DNA of 39,402 nt, from assembly GCF_032854445.1 (NCBI RefSeq), contig NW_027018334.1:1-39402 (forward strand). Reading direction: 5' to 3'. Origin of the DNA: Liolophura sinensis (taxonomy: Eukaryota; Mollusca; Polyplacophora; Chitonida; Chitonidae). Positions 11,206 through 22,600 of the stretch are shown here, one piece after another. Each line of letters starts with the position of its first letter. The stretch's first letter is position 1. The translations under genes were made by a program, and so were the position numbers. Below the pieces are notes generated by a model. That model searched no databases and was not told the DNA's origin. It was given only the letters and a program-made list of their open reading frames with translations.

Positions 11206-12447
11206 CCATTTAACTCACCCAGCAATTGTCTTACTTCTAAGTCCAAGACAATCTCAATGTCTTTATCTACGTGTAAAAATACCACACCATTTGTACATAA
11301 AAAACACAAGGTACTTGATACAGTCTGCTGTAAAAAGTACAACTGAACACTGACCCACTTCAGTAAGGTGCCAAAAGATGCGGAATTGAGCCAGGCATCG
11401 GCAGCTATTGAAAAATTGCAAATTTCCCTGGTTTCCATGGAGTAAGAGCCGTTGCTGAGCACGTGATTATGACATAAATGATCATTCAAATGTCACTACA
11501 GCCAAATGTATTAGTCGGAGAGCAACGCGGATTGCACCATTTGATTTCTTGTTACAAAATACGTCGGATTAGCCTCTTACCAGCAGCACTGGAACAGTTT
11601 TTCCACTTTTGCATTTTTGCCTGATCTTTTTGTTAATTGAAACCGGCTACACTGTACAATCGCGACTGGTCATTACTATATTCAACTTTTGACTATAAGT
11701 TATGTGCCCTTCGGTATCCCACAAGACCTGAAATCTTTGGGCTAAGCGCATTTAACTCACCCAGCAATTGTCTTACTTCTAAGTGCAAGACAATCTCAAT
11801 GTCTTTATTTACGTGTAGAAAAACCACACCATTTGAACATAAAAAAGACAAGGTACTTGATACAGTCTGCTGTAAAAAGTACAAATAAAAACTGACCCAC
11901 ATTTATAAGGTGCCAAAAGATGCGGAATTGGGCCAGGCATCGGCAGCTGTTAAAATATTGCAAATATCTTTTGTTTCCATGGAGTAAGAGACGTTTCTGG
12001 GCACGCGATTTTGACATAAATGATCATTTAAATGTCACTACAGCCAAATGTATTGGTCGGAAAGCAACGCGGATTGCACCATTCGATTTCTTGTTACAAA
12101 ATACGTCGGATTAGCCTCTTACCAGCAGCACTGGAACAGTTTTTCCACTTTTGCATTTTTGCCTGGTCTTTTTGTTAATTGAAACCGGCTACACTGTACT
12201 CTGTACAATCGCGACTGGTCATTACTATATTCAACTTTTGACTATGAGTTATGTGCCCTTTGGTATCCCACAAGACCTGAAATCTTTGGGCTAAGCCCAT
12301 TTAACTCACCCAGCAATTGTCTTACTTCTAAGTGCAAGACAATCTCAATGTCTTTATTTACGTGTAGAAAAACCACACCATTTGTACATAAAAATCACAA
12401 GGTACTTAATACAGTCTGCTGTAAAAAGTACAACTAAACACTGACCC

Positions 12448-12996
12448 ACATCAATAAAGTGCCAAAAGATGCGGAATTGGGCCAGGCATCGGCAGCTGTT
12501 GAGAAATTGCAAATTTCCCTGGTTTCCATGGAGTAAGAGCCGTTGCTGTGCACGTGATTATGACATCAATGATCATTCAATTGTCACTACAGCCAAAAGT
12601 ATTGGTCGGAGAGCAACGCAGATTGCACCATTCGATTTCTCGTCACAAAATACGTCGGATTAGCCTCTTGCCAGCAGCACTGGAACAGTTTTTCCCCTTT
12701 TGCATTTTGGCCTGGTCTTTTTCCTAATTGAAATCGGCTACACTGTACTCTGTACAATCGCGACTATTCATTACTATATTCAACTTTTGATTATAAGTTA
12801 TGTGCCCTTTGGTAGCCCAGAAGACGTCAAATCTTTGGGCTAAGCCCATTTAACTCACCCAGCAACTGTCTTACTTTTAAGTCCAAAGAAATCTCAATGT
12901 CTTTATCTACGTGTAGAAAAACCACACCATTTGAACATAAAAAACACAAGGTACCTTATACAGTCTGCTGTAAAAAGTACAACTAAACACTGACCC
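12448..12996 (+). repeat. Extra monomer inside block A copy 2
   Basis: This unit has no counterpart at the same place in copy 1. It is unusually divergent: cacatcaataaagtgcc near 12447, ctattcattact at the landmark (12764), gcattttggcc, tttttcctaattg, aagtccaaagaaatctc and gtaccttatacag. The catcaataa form is the one fixed in the left array and is otherwise absent from the right array as far as I can see. Either copy 2 gained this unit or copy 1 lost it; the sequence alone does not decide. Confidence 0.82.
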
Positions 12997-13751
12997 ACAT
13001 TTATAAGGTGCCAAAAGATGCGGAATTGGGTCAGGCATCGGCAGCTGTTGAAAAATTGCAAATTTCCCTGGTTTCCATGGAGTAAGAGCCGTTGCTGTGC
13101 ACGTGATTATGACATAAATGATCATTCAATTGTCACTACAGCCAAATGTATTGGTCGGAGAGCAACGCAGATTGCACAATTCGATTTCTCGTCGCAAAAT
13201 ACGTCGGATTAGCCTCTTGCCAGCAGCACTGGAACAGTTTTTCCACTTTTACATTTTTGCCTGGTCTTTTTGTTAATTGAAATCGGCTACACTGTACTAT
13301 GTACCATCGCGACTGGTCATTACTACATTCAACTTTTGACTATAAGTTATGTGCCCTTCGGTAGCCCAGAAGACGTCAAATTTTTGGGCAAAGCCCATTT
13401 AACTCAACCAGCAATTGTCTTACTTCTAAGTCGAAGACAATCTCAATGTCTTTATCTACGTGTAGAAAAACCACACCATTTGTACATAAAAAACACAAGG
13501 TACTTGATACAGTCTGCTGTAAAAAGTACAACTGAACACTGACCCACTTCAGTAAGGTGCCAAAAGATTCGGAATTGAGCCAGGCATCGGCAGCTGTTGA
13601 AAAATTGCAAATATCCCTGGTTTCCATGGAGTAAGAGCCGTTGGTATGCACGTGATTATGACATAAATGATCATTGAATTGTCGCTACAGCCAAAAGTAT
13701 TGGTCGGAGAGCAACGTGGATTGCACCATTCGATTTCTCGTCACAAAATAC

Positions 13752-14148
13752 GTCGGATTAGCCTCTTACTAGTAGCACTGGAACAGTTTTTCCACTTTTG
13801 CATTTTTGCCTGGTCTTTTTGTTAATTGAAACCGGCTACACTGTACTCTGTACAATCGCGAAAAACCACACCATTTGTACGTGAAAAACACAAGGTACTT
13901 GATACAGTCTGCTGTAAAAAGTACAACTAAAAACTGACCCACATTTATAAGGTGCCAAAAGATGCGGAATTGAGCCAGGCATCGGCAGCTGTTGAAAAAT
14001 TGCAAATTTCCCTGGTTTCCAAGGAGTAAGAGCCGTTGCTGTGCACGTGATTATGACATCAATGATCATTCAATTGTCACTACAGCCAAAAGTATTGGTC
14101 GGAGAGCAACGCAGTTTGCACCATTCGATTTCTCTTTTAAAAAAATAC
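13752..14148 (+). repeat. Truncated monomer (154-bp internal deletion), copy 3
   Basis: 397 bp, junction at 13860/13861. It is the block A copy 2 counterpart of the truncated monomer at 8578-8974, at offset 5,174. It shares with it ttactagtagc, gtacgtgaaaaac, the unusual ccaaggag (others have ccatggag) near 14017, and the following ctcttttaaaaaaatacg. Confidence 0.93.
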
Positions 14149-15211
14149 GTCGGATTAGCATCTTGCCAGCAGCACTGGAACAAATTTTCCACTTTTGCAT
14201 TTTTGCCTGGTCTTTTTGTTAATTGGAATCGGCTACACTGTACTCTGTACAATCGCGTCTGGTCATTACTATATTCAACTTTTGATTATAAGTTATGTGC
14301 CCTTCGGTAGCCCAGAAGACCTGAAATCTTTGGGTTAAGCCCATTTAACTCACCCAGCAATTGCCTTACTTCTAAGTCCAAGACAATGTCAATGTCTTTA
14401 TCTACGTGTAGAAAAACCACACCATTTGTACATGAAAAACACAAGGTACTTGATACAGTCTGCTGTAAAAAGTACATCTGAACACTGACCCACTTCAGTA
14501 AGGTGCCAAAAGATGCGGAATTGAGCCAGGCATCGGCAGCTGTTGAAAAATTGCAAATTTCCCTGGTTTCCATGGAGTAAGAGCCGTTGCTGGGCACGTG
14601 ATTATGACATAAATGATCATTCAATTGTCACTACAGCCAAAAGTATTGGCCGGAGAGCAACGCGGTTTGCACCATTTGATTTCTCGTCACAAAATACGTC
14701 GGATTAGCCTCTTACCAGCAGCACTGGAACAGTTTTTCCACTTTTGCATGTTTGCCTGGTCTTTTTGTTATTTGAAACCGGCTACACTGTACTCTGTACA
14801 ATCGCGACTGGTCATTACTATATTCAACTTTTTACTATAAGTTATGTGCCCTTCGGTAGCCCAGAAGACCTGAAATCTTTGGGCCAAGCCCATTTAACTC
14901 ACCCAGCAATTGTCTTACTTCTAAGTCCAAGACAATCTCAATGTCTTTATCTACGTGTAGAAAAACCACACCATTTGTACATTAAAAAACACAAGGTACT
15001 TGATACAGTCTGCTGTAAAAAGTACAACTGAACACTGACCCACATTTATAAAATGCCAAAAGATGCGGAAGTGGGCCAGGCATCGGCAGCTGTTAAAAAA
15101 CTGCAAATATCCATGGTTTCCATGGAGTAAGAGCCGTTGCTGGGCACGTGATTATGACATAAATGATCATTCAATTGTCGCTACAGCCAAAAGTATTGGT
15201 CGGAGAGCAAC

Positions 15212-16875
15212 GCGGTTTGCACCATTCGATTTCTCGTCACAAAATACGTCGGATTAGCCTCTTACCAGCAGCAGTGGAACAATTTTTCCACTTTTGCATT
15301 TTTACCTGGTCTTTTTGTTAATTGAAACCGGCAACACTGTACTCTGTACAATCGCGACTGGTCATTACTATATTCAACTTTTGACTATAAGTTATGTGCC
15401 CTTCGGTAGCCCAGAAGACGTCAAATCTTTGGGCTAAGCCCATTTAACTCACCCAGCAATTGTCTTACTTCTCAGTCCAAGACAATCTCAATGTCTTTAT
15501 CTACGTGTAGAAAAACCAGACCATTTGTACATAAAAAACACAAGGTACTTGATACAGTCTGCTGTAAAAAGTACAACTGAACACTGACCCACTTCAGTAA
15601 GGTGCCAAAAGATGCGGAATTGAGCCAGGCATCGGCAGCTGTTGAAAAATTGCAAATTTCCCTGGTTTCCATGGAGTAAGAGCCGTTGCTACGCACGTAA
15701 TTATGACATAAATGATCATTCAATTGTCGCTACAGCCAAATATATTGGTCGGAGAGCAACGCGGATTGCACCATTCGATTTCTCGTCACAAAATACGTCG
15801 ATTAGCCTCTTACCAGCAGCACTGGAACAGTTTTTCCACTTTTGCATTTTTGCCTGGTCTTTTTGTTAATTGAAATCGGCTACATTGTACTATGTACCTT
15901 CGCGACTGGTCATTACTATATTCAACTTTTGACAATAAGTTATGTGCCCTTCGGTAGCCCAGAAGACGTCAAATCTTTGGGCCAAGCCCATTTAACTCAC
16001 CCAGCAATTGCCTTACTTCTAAGTCCAAGACAATCTCAATGTCTTTATCTACGTGTAGAAAAAACCAGACCATTTGTACATAAAAAAACACAAGGTACTT
16101 GATACAGTCTGCTGTAAAAAGTACAACTGAACACTGACCCACATTTATAAAATGCCAAAAGATGCGGAAGTGGGCCAGGCATCGGCAGCTGTTAAAAAAC
16201 TGCAAATATCCATGGTTTCCATGGAGTAAGAGCCGTTGCTGGGCACGTGATTATGACATAAATGATCATTCAATTGTCGCTACAGCCAAAAGTATTGGTC
16301 GGAGAGCAACGCGGTTTGCACCATTCGATTTCTCGTCACAAAATACGTCGGATTAGCCTCTTACCAGCAGCAGTGGAACAATTTTTCCACTTTTGCATTT
16401 TTACCTGCTCTTTTTGTTAATTGAAACCGGCTACACTGTACTCTGTACAATCGCGACTGGTCATTACTATATTCAACTTTTGACTATAAGTTATGTGCCC
16501 TTCGGTAGCCCAGAAGACGTCAAATCTTTGGGCTCAGCCCATTTAACTCACCCAGCAATTGTCTTACTTCTAAGTCCAAGACAATCTCAATGTCTTTATC
16601 TACGTGTAGAAAAACCAGACCATTTGTACATAAAAAACACAAGGTACTTGATACAGTCTGCTGTAAAAAGTACAACTGAACACTGACCCACTTCAGTAAG
16701 GTGCCAAAAGATGCGGAATTGAGCCAGGCATCGGCAGCTGTTGAAAAATTGCAAATTTCCCTGGTTTCCATGGAGTAAGAGCCGTTGCTACGCACGTAAT
16801 TATGACATAAATGATCATTCAATTGTCACTACAGCCAAAAGTATTGGTCGGAGAGCAACGCGGATTGCACCATTC
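15212..16875 (+). repeat. Block B, copy 1 (three monomers)
   Basis: A three-monomer run matched at 17959-19622 with an offset of 2,747, which is five monomer lengths. Markers in order are: gcagtggaacaattttt; an acgcacgtaattatg monomer with caaatatattgg; a monomer with cattgtactatgtacc and ttcgcgac; a cacatttataaaatgcc and gcggaagtggg segment; and a monomer with the ggctcagccc form of the dyad. Copy 1 has lost one g in acgtcgattagcc near 15798 and has two extra A residues in homopolymers near 16050-16090. Confidence 0.87.
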
Positions 16876-17958
16876 GATTTGTCGTCAGAAAATACGTCGG
16901 ATTAGCCTCTTAACAGCAGCACTGGAACAGTTTTTCCACTTTTGCATTTTTGCCTGGTCTTTTTGTTAATTGAAATCGGCTACACTGTACTCTGTACAAT
17001 CGCGACTGGTCATTACTATATTCAACTTTTGACTATAAGTTCTGTGCCCTTCGGTAGCCCAGAAGACGTCAAATCTTTGGGCCAAGCCCATTTAACTCAC
17101 CCAGCAATTGCCTTACTTCTAAGTCGAAGACAATCTCAATGTCTTTATCTACGTGTAGAAAAAACCAGACCATTTGTACGTGAAAAACACAAGGTACTTG
17201 ATACAGTCTGCTGTAAAAAGTACAACTGAACACTGACCCACTTCAGTAAGGTGCCAAAAGATGCGGAATTGAGCCAGGCATCGGCAGCTGTTGAAAAATT
17301 GCAAATTTCCCTGGTTTCCATGGAGTAAGAGCCGTTGCTACGCACGTGATTATGACATAAATGATCATTCAATTGTCACAACAGCCAAAAGTATTGGTCG
17401 GAGAGCAACGCGGTTTGCACCATTCGATTTCTCGTCACAAAATACGTCGGATTAGCCTCTTACCAGCAGCACTGGAACAGGTTTTCCACTTTTGCATTTT
17501 TGCCTGGTCTTTTTGTTAATAGAAAACGGCTACACTGTACTCTGTACAATCGCGACTGGTCATTACTATATTCAACTTTTGACTATATGTTATGTGCCCT
17601 TCGGTAGCCCAGAAGACGTCAAATCTTTGGGCTAAGCCCATTTAACTCACCCAGGAATTGTCTTACTTCTAAGTGCAAGACAATCTCAATGTCTTTATCT
17701 ACGTGTAGAAAAACCACACCATTTGTACATAAAAAACACAAGGTACTTGATACAGTCTGCTGTAAAAAGTACAACTAAACACTGACCCACATTTATAAGG
17801 CGCCAAAAGATGCGGAATTGGGCCAGGCATCGGCAGCTGTTGAAAAATTGCAAATATCCATGGTTTCCATGGAGTAAGAGCCGTTGCTGGGCACGTGATT
17901 ATGACCTCAATGATCATTCAATTGTCACTACAGCCAAAAGTATTGCTTGGAGAGCAAC
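16876..17958 (+). repeat. Spacer monomers between block B copies
   Basis: About two monomers, with landmarks at 17008 and 17558. The first carries ctataagttctgtgccc, where almost all other copies have ttatgtgccc. The same form returns at about 37593, offset 20,560. The second has a private agaaaacggc near 17521 and actatatgttatg. The segment ends with a cacatttataaggcgcc variant near 17790. Confidence 0.78.
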
Positions 17959-17994
17959 GCGGTTTGCACCATTCGATTTCTCGTCACAAAATAC

Positions 17995-18543
17995 GTCGGA
18001 TTAGCCTCTTACCAGCAGCAGTGGAACAATTTTTCCACTTTTGCATTTTTACCTGGTCTTTTTGTTAATTGAAACCGGCTACACTGTACTCTGTACAATC
18101 GCGACTGGTCATTACTATATTCAACTTTTGACTATAAGTTATGTGCCCTTCGGTAGCCCAGAAGACGTCAAATCTTTGGGCTAAGCCCATTTAACTCACC
18201 CAGCAATTGTCTTACTTCTAAGTCCAAGACAATCTCAATGTCTTTATCTACGTGTAGAAAAACCAGACCATTTGTACATAAAAAACACAAGGTACTTGAT
18301 ACAGTCTGCTGTAAAAAGTACAACTGAACACTGACCCACTTCAGTAAGGTGCCAAAAGATGCGGAATTGAGCCAGGCATCGGCAGCTGTTGAAAAATTGC
18401 AAATTTCCCTGGTTTCCATGGAGTAAGAGCCGTTGCTACGCACGTAATTATGACATAAATGATCATTCAATTGTCGCTACAGCCAAATATATTGGTCGGA
18501 GAGCAACGCGGATTGCACCATTCGATTTCTCGTCACAAAATAC
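17995..18543 (+). repeat. Reference intact 549-bp monomer
   Basis: A representative full-length right-array unit taken from gtcggattag to the base before the next gtcggattag. In order it holds the catttttacctgg segment, the tgtactctgtaca dyad (18085-18097), atcgcgactgg, ggtcattact, the ccttcggtagcc and gacgtc segment, the tgggctaagccca dyad (18177-18189), ctacgtgtag, the variable acttcagtaaggtg segment, gtttccatgg, a mutated cacgta site, aatgatcatt and gcaccattcgattt. I find no internal subrepeat in the monomer. Its length is close to three nucleosome repeats (3 x 183). Confidence 0.9.
18177..18189. other. 13-nt dyad TGGGCT-A-AGCCCA within the monomer
   Basis: Perfect 6-bp arms around a single base. 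In other copies the same ten central bases take many forms: ggctaagccc, ggccaagccc, ggcaaagccc, ggctcagccc, gggaaagccc, ggttaagccc, gcctaagccc and ctaagcgcat. The sequence just downstream (catttaactcacccagc) is almost invariant. This makes the dyad one of the most variable points of the monomer. A role as a protein site or hairpin is not shown. Confidence 0.7.
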
Positions 18544-19622
18544 GTCGGATTAGCCTCTTACCAGCAGCACTGGAACAGTTTTTCCACTTTTGCATTTTTG
18601 CCTGGTCTTTTTGTTAATTGAAATCGGCTACATTGTACTATGTACCTTCGCGACTGGTCATTACTATATTCAACTTTTGACTATAAGTTATGTGCCCTTC
18701 GGTAGCCCAGAAGACGTCAAATCTTTGGGCCAAGCCCATTTAACTCACCCAGCAATTGCCTTACTTCTAAGTCGAAGACAATCTCAATGTCTTTATCTAC
18801 GTGTAGAAAAAACCAGACCATTTGTACATAAAAAACACAAGGTACTTGATACAGTCTGCTGTAAAAAGTACAACTGAACACTGACCCACATTTATAAAAT
18901 GCCAAAAGATGCGGAAGTGGGCCAGGCATCGGCAGCTGTTAAAAAACTGCAAATATCCATGGTTTCCATGGAGTAAGAGCCGTTGCTGGGCACGTGATTA
19001 TGACATAAATGATCATTCAATTGTCGCTACAGCCAAAAGTATTGGTCGGAGAGCAACGCGGTTTGCACCATTCGATTTCTCGTCACAAAATACGTCGGAT
19101 TAGCCTCTTACCAGCAGCAGTGGAACAATTTTTCCACTTTTGCATTTTTACCTGGTCTTTTTGTTAATTGAAACCGGCTACACTGTACTCTGTACAATCG
19201 CGACTGGTCATTACTATATTCAACTTTTGACTATAAGTTATGTGCCCTTCGGTAGCCCAGAAGACGTCAAATTTTTGGGCTCAGCCCATTTAACTCACCC
19301 AGCAATTGTCTTACTTCTAAGTCCAAGACAATCTCAATGTCTTTATCTACGTGTAGAAAAACCAGACCATTTGTACATAAAAAACACAAGGTACTTGATA
19401 CAGTCTGCTGTAAAAAGTACAACTGAACACTGACCCACTTCAGTAAGGTGCCAAAAGATGCGGAATTGAGCCAGGCATCGGCAGCTGTTGAAAAATTGCA
19501 AATTTCCCTGGTTTCCATGGAGTAAGAGCCGTTGCTACGCACGTAATTATGACATAAATGATCATTCAATTGTCGCTACAGCCAAAAGTATTGGTCGGAG
19601 AGCAACGCGGATTGCACCATTC

Positions 19623-22600
19623 GATTTCTCGTCACAAAATTCGTCGGATTAGCCTCTTAGCAGCAGCACTGGAACAGTTTTTCCACTTTTGCATTTTTGC
19701 CTGGTCTTTTTGTTAATTGAAATCGGCTACACTGTACTATGTACCATCGCGACTGGTCATTACTATATTCAACTTTTGACTATAAGTTATGTGCCCTTCG
19801 GTAGCCCAGAAGACGTCAAATCTTTGGGCCAAGCCCATTTAACTCACCCAGCAATTGTCTTACTTCTAAGTCGAAGACAATCTCAATGTCTTTATCTACG
19901 TGTAGAAAAACCACACCATTTGTACATAAAAAACACAAGGTACTTGATACAGTCTGCTGTAAAAAGTACAACTGAACACTGACCCACTTCAGTAGGGTGC
20001 CAAAAGATGCGGAATTGAGCCAGGCATTGGCAGCTGTTGAAAAATTGCAAATACCCATGGTTTCCATGGAGTAAGAGCCGTTGCTGGGCACGTGATTATG
20101 ACATAAATGATCATTCAATTGTCGCTACAGGCAAAAGTATTGGTCGGAGAGCAGCGCGGTTTGCACCATTCGATTTCTCGTCACAAAATACGTCGGGTTA
20201 GCCTCTTACCAGCAGCACTGGAACAATTTTTCCACTTTTGCATTTTTACCTGGTCTTTTTGTTAATTGAAATCGGCTACACTGTACTCTGTACAATCGCG
20301 ACTGGTCATTACTATATTCAACTTTTGACTATAAGTTATGTGCCCTCCGGTAGCCAAGAAGACGTCAAATCTTTGGGCTAAGCCCATTTAACTCACCCAG
20401 CAATTGTCTTACTTCTAAGTCCAAGACAATCTCAATGTCTTTATCTACGTGTAGAAAAACCAGACCATTTGTACATAAAAAACACAAGGTACTTGATACA
20501 GTCTGCTGTAAAAAGTACAACTGAACACTGACCCACTTCAGTAAGGTGCCAAAAGATTCGGAATTGAGCCAGGCATCGGCAGCTGTTGACAAATTGCAAA
20601 TTTCCCTTTTTTCCATGGAGTAAGAGCCGTTGCTGTGCACGTGATTATGACATAAATGATCATTCAATTGTCACTACAGCCAAAAGTATTGGTCGGAGAG
20701 CAACGCAGTTTGCACCATTCGATTTCTCGTCACAAAATACGTCGGATTAGCTTCTTACCAGCAGCACTGGAAACGTTTTTCCACTTTTGCATTTTTACCT
20801 GGTGTTTTGGTAATTAAAATCGGCTACACTGTACTCTGTACAATCGCGACTGGTCATTACTATATTCAACTTTTTACTATAAGTTATGTGCCCTTCGGTA
20901 GCCCAGAAGACGTCAAATCTTTGGGCCAAGCCCATTTAACTCACCCAGCAATTGTCTTACTTCTAAGTCCAAGACAATCTCAATGTCTTTATCTACGTGT
21001 AGAAAAACCACACCATTTGTACATTAAAAAAAAGGTACTTGATACAGTCTGCTGTAAAAAGTACAACTAAACACTGACCCACATTTATAAGGTGCCAAAA
21101 GATGCGGAAGTGGGCCAGACATCGGCAGCTGTTAAAAAATTGCAAATATCCCTGGTTTCCATGGAGTAAGAGCCGTTGCTGGGCACGTGATTATGACATC
21201 AATGATCATTCAATTGTCACTACAGCCAGAAGTATTGGTCGGAGAGCAACGCGGTTTGCACCATTCGATTTCTCGTCACAAAATACGTCGGATTAGCTTC
21301 TTACCAGCAGCACTGGAACAGTTTTTCCACTTTTGCATTTTTGCCTGGTCTTTTTCTTAATTGAAATCGGCTACACTGTACTCTGTACAATCGCGACTGG
21401 TCATTACTATATTCAACTTTTGACTATAAGTTATGTGCCCTTCGGTAGCCCAGAAGACCTGAAATCTTTGGGCTAAGCCCATTTAACTCACCCAGCGATT
21501 GTCTTACTTCTAAGTGCAAGACAATCTCAATGTCTTTATCTACGTGTAGAAAAACCAGACCATTTGTACATAAAAATCACACGGTACTTGATACAGTCTG
21601 CTGTAAAAAGTACAACTAAACACTGACCCACTTCAGTAAGGTGCCAAAAGATGCGGAATTGAGCCAGGCATCGGCAGCTGTTGAAAAATTGCAAATTTTT
21701 CTGGTTTCCATGGAGTAAGATCCGTTGCTGTGCACGTGATTATGACATCAATGATCATTCAATTGTCACTACAGCCAAAGGTATTGGTCGGAGAGCAACG
21801 CAGATTGCACCATTCGATTTCTCGTCAGAAAATACGTCGGATTAGCATCTTGCCAGCAGCACTGGAACAGTTTTTCCACTTTTGCATTTTTGCCTGGTCT
21901 TTTTGTTAATTGGAATCGGCTACACTGTACTCTGTACAATCGCGTCTGGTCATTACTATATTCAACTTTTGATTATAAGTTATGTGCCCTTCGGTAGCCC
22001 AGAAGACCTGAAATCTTTGGGTTAAGCCCATTTAACTCACCCAGCAATTGCCTTACTTCTAAGTCGAAGACAATGTCAATGTCTTTATCTACGTGTAGAA
22101 AAACCACACCATTTGTACATAAAAAACACACGGTACTTAATACAGTCTGCTGTAAAAAGTACCACTGAACACTGACCCACTTCAGTAAGGTGCCAAAAGA
22201 TGCGGAATTGAGCCAGGCATCGGCAGCTGTTGAAAAATTGCAAATTTCCCTGGTTTCCATGGAGTAAGAGCCGTTGGTATGCACGTGTTTATGACATCAA
22301 TGATCATTGAATTGTCGCTACAGCCAAAAGTATTGGTCGGAGAGCAAAGCGGTTTGCACCATTCGATTTCTCGTCACAAAATACGTCGGATTAGCCTCTT
22401 GCCAGCAGCACTGGAACAATTTTTCCACTCTTGCATTTTTGCCTGGTCTTTTTGTTAATTGAAATCGGCTACACTGTACTCTGTACAATCGCGACTGGTC
22501 ATTACTATATTCAACTTTTGACTATAAGTTATGTGCCCTTCGGTAGCCCAGAAGACGTCAAATCTTTGGGGAAAGCCCATTTAACTCACCCAGCAATTGT

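Larger units (their letters stand above)
11206..14985 (+). repeat. Block A, copy 2 (with one extra monomer)
   Basis: Duplicate of 6581-9811. The first 1.24 kb matches at offset 4,625 with only a couple of changes, for example ttaaaatattgc for ttaaaaaattgc and cggaaagc for cggagagc. The remaining 2.03 kb matches at offset 5,174. The shift of 549 between offsets equals exactly one monomer, which lies at about 12448-12996. Identity is about 99% by eye, far above that of random monomers in the array, so the duplication is recent relative to monomer divergence. Confidence 0.9.
17959..19622 (+). repeat. Block B, copy 2 (three monomers)
   Basis: Counterpart of 15212-16875. The order acgcacgtaattatg, caaatatattgg, cattgtactatgtacc, cacatttataaaatgcc and ggctcagccc is preserved. 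Copy-specific differences include gactataag instead of gacaataag near 18680, aagtcgaag instead of aagtccaag near 18770, and caaatttttgggctc near 19269. The match ends where copy 1 reads gatttgtcgtcag and this one reads gatttctcgtcac. Confidence 0.87.

Noticed and set aside
17965-17980. RNA polymerase III B-box (ccattcgatttc)
   Set aside because: Only the TTCGA core and one more base agree with GGTTCGANNCC, no A-box lies at a fitting distance, and no tRNA or 5S fold is visible.
17995-18543. CENP-B box in the monomer
   Set aside because: The ttcg-containing segments (attcgatttctcgtc and cttcggtagcccag) lack the required A and CGGG spacing of the NTTCGNNNNANNCGGGN core.
19689-19982. A 97-codon plus-strand open frame with a hydrophobic N-terminus, repeated in many monomers
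   Set aside because: It is stopped by TAA in every copy with the common ggctaagccc form and overlaps an equally long frame on the other strand. It shows no start context, splice pattern or codon bias that I can see. It follows the repeat, not a gene.
19816-20118. A 100-codon minus-strand open frame recurring at monomer spacing
   Set aside because: Same reasoning: it varies with nucleotide-level changes at all codon positions, is broken or shifted in many copies, and matches no protein family I recognise.
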